Below are positions 63,855-64,000 of a DNA stretch of 64,000 bases, piece by piece; the first letter of the stretch is position 1, and every line of letters begins with the position of its first letter. The notes below the pieces were generated by a model. The model was not told the DNA's origin. It was given only the letters and a program-made list of their open reading frames with translations, and searched no databases. Source of the stretch: Phanerochaete sordida. Its lineage: Eukaryota; Basidiomycota; Agaricomycetes; Polyporales; Phanerochaetaceae. The stretch lies in NCBI GenBank assembly GCA_019973155.2, contig BPQB01000001.1, forward strand, positions 248,001 through 312,000. The letters run 5' to 3'. The position numbers were made by a program, and so were the translations under genes.

Positions 63855-64000
63855 CAACAGAACGAAACGTTGGCGAAGACCTGATGTACCCGAAGGGCGG
63901 TTTCCGCCCCCGTAGCGTACGTCTGAGCGACAGGGAGACCTTCGGCAGCGAGATTTGTGATTCTTGGGCGTCGGCCGCTGTCAGTAGTGTCTCGGTGAAT
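63855..64000. other. 3' flank of BTB copy 4
   Basis: No gene in the final bases. Confidence 0.4.

Noticed and set aside
1..64000. CRISPR arrays, bacterial operons, prophage or plasmid features
   Set aside because: The window is clearly eukaryotic with spliceosomal introns; no regular spaced repeats were seen.

Overview
This window looks like a piece of chromosome from a wood-decay basidiomycete (Agaricomycetes, most likely a polypore). The evidence is GC-rich coding sequence, genes split by many introns of about 45-70 bases with GT..AG ends and CTAAC/CTGAC-like branch points, a GH7 cellobiohydrolase with a C-terminal CBM1, and families typical of this clade (DUF6699, BTB, F-box, RBR ligases, H-type lectin). 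There is no bacterial-style operon structure. Exon joins were worked out by hand from splice signals, reading phase and similarity between copies inside the window. Family names come from recognised motifs, not a database search.

Layout. 1-7.3 kb: a broken DUF6699 copy, a tandem set of three very small secreted-peptide genes, and an intact DUF6699 gene. 7.5-8.8 kb: dihydroorotase (pyrimidine synthesis). 9-12.3 kb: a DUF6699 fragment and a reverse-strand gene made of two fused DUF6699 units. 12.4-15.5 kb: mostly gene-poor, with two weak small genes and a tRNA-like element. 15.6-33.3 kb: a large inverted duplication in which a BTB gene and a GH7 gene on the minus strand mirror a GH7 gene and a BTB gene on the plus strand, with a kinesin-8 gene between the arms and a further BTB gene in tandem. 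33.6-46.5 kb: a conserved housekeeping block with an F-box/LRR protein, a CSC1/OSCA-type channel, cactin, mitochondrial ClpX, RanBP1 and a p24 cargo receptor, mostly as divergent or convergent pairs. 46.4-61.2 kb: three head-to-tail copies of a roughly 3.5 kb unit, each with an RBR ubiquitin-ligase gene on the minus strand and a copy of the 3' end of the p24 gene. The last two units are separated by an AT-rich island and an H-type lectin gene. 61.7-63.9 kb: a fourth BTB gene.

How it fits together. The window mixes conserved single-copy genes with fast-duplicating families. Four BTB genes, one F-box gene and three RBR genes are all potential substrate-recognition or catalytic parts of ubiquitin ligation. 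The two GH7 genes encode what I read as the same secreted cellulase, but under different upstream sequences, because the duplication ends at the TATA box.

The most novel candidate is the RBR family. Its N-terminal half carries a conserved Cys motif and a downstream Asp-x-His motif, resembling a papain/Ulp-like peptidase fold, ahead of a complete RING1-IBR-RING2 module. One of the three copies has lost the His.
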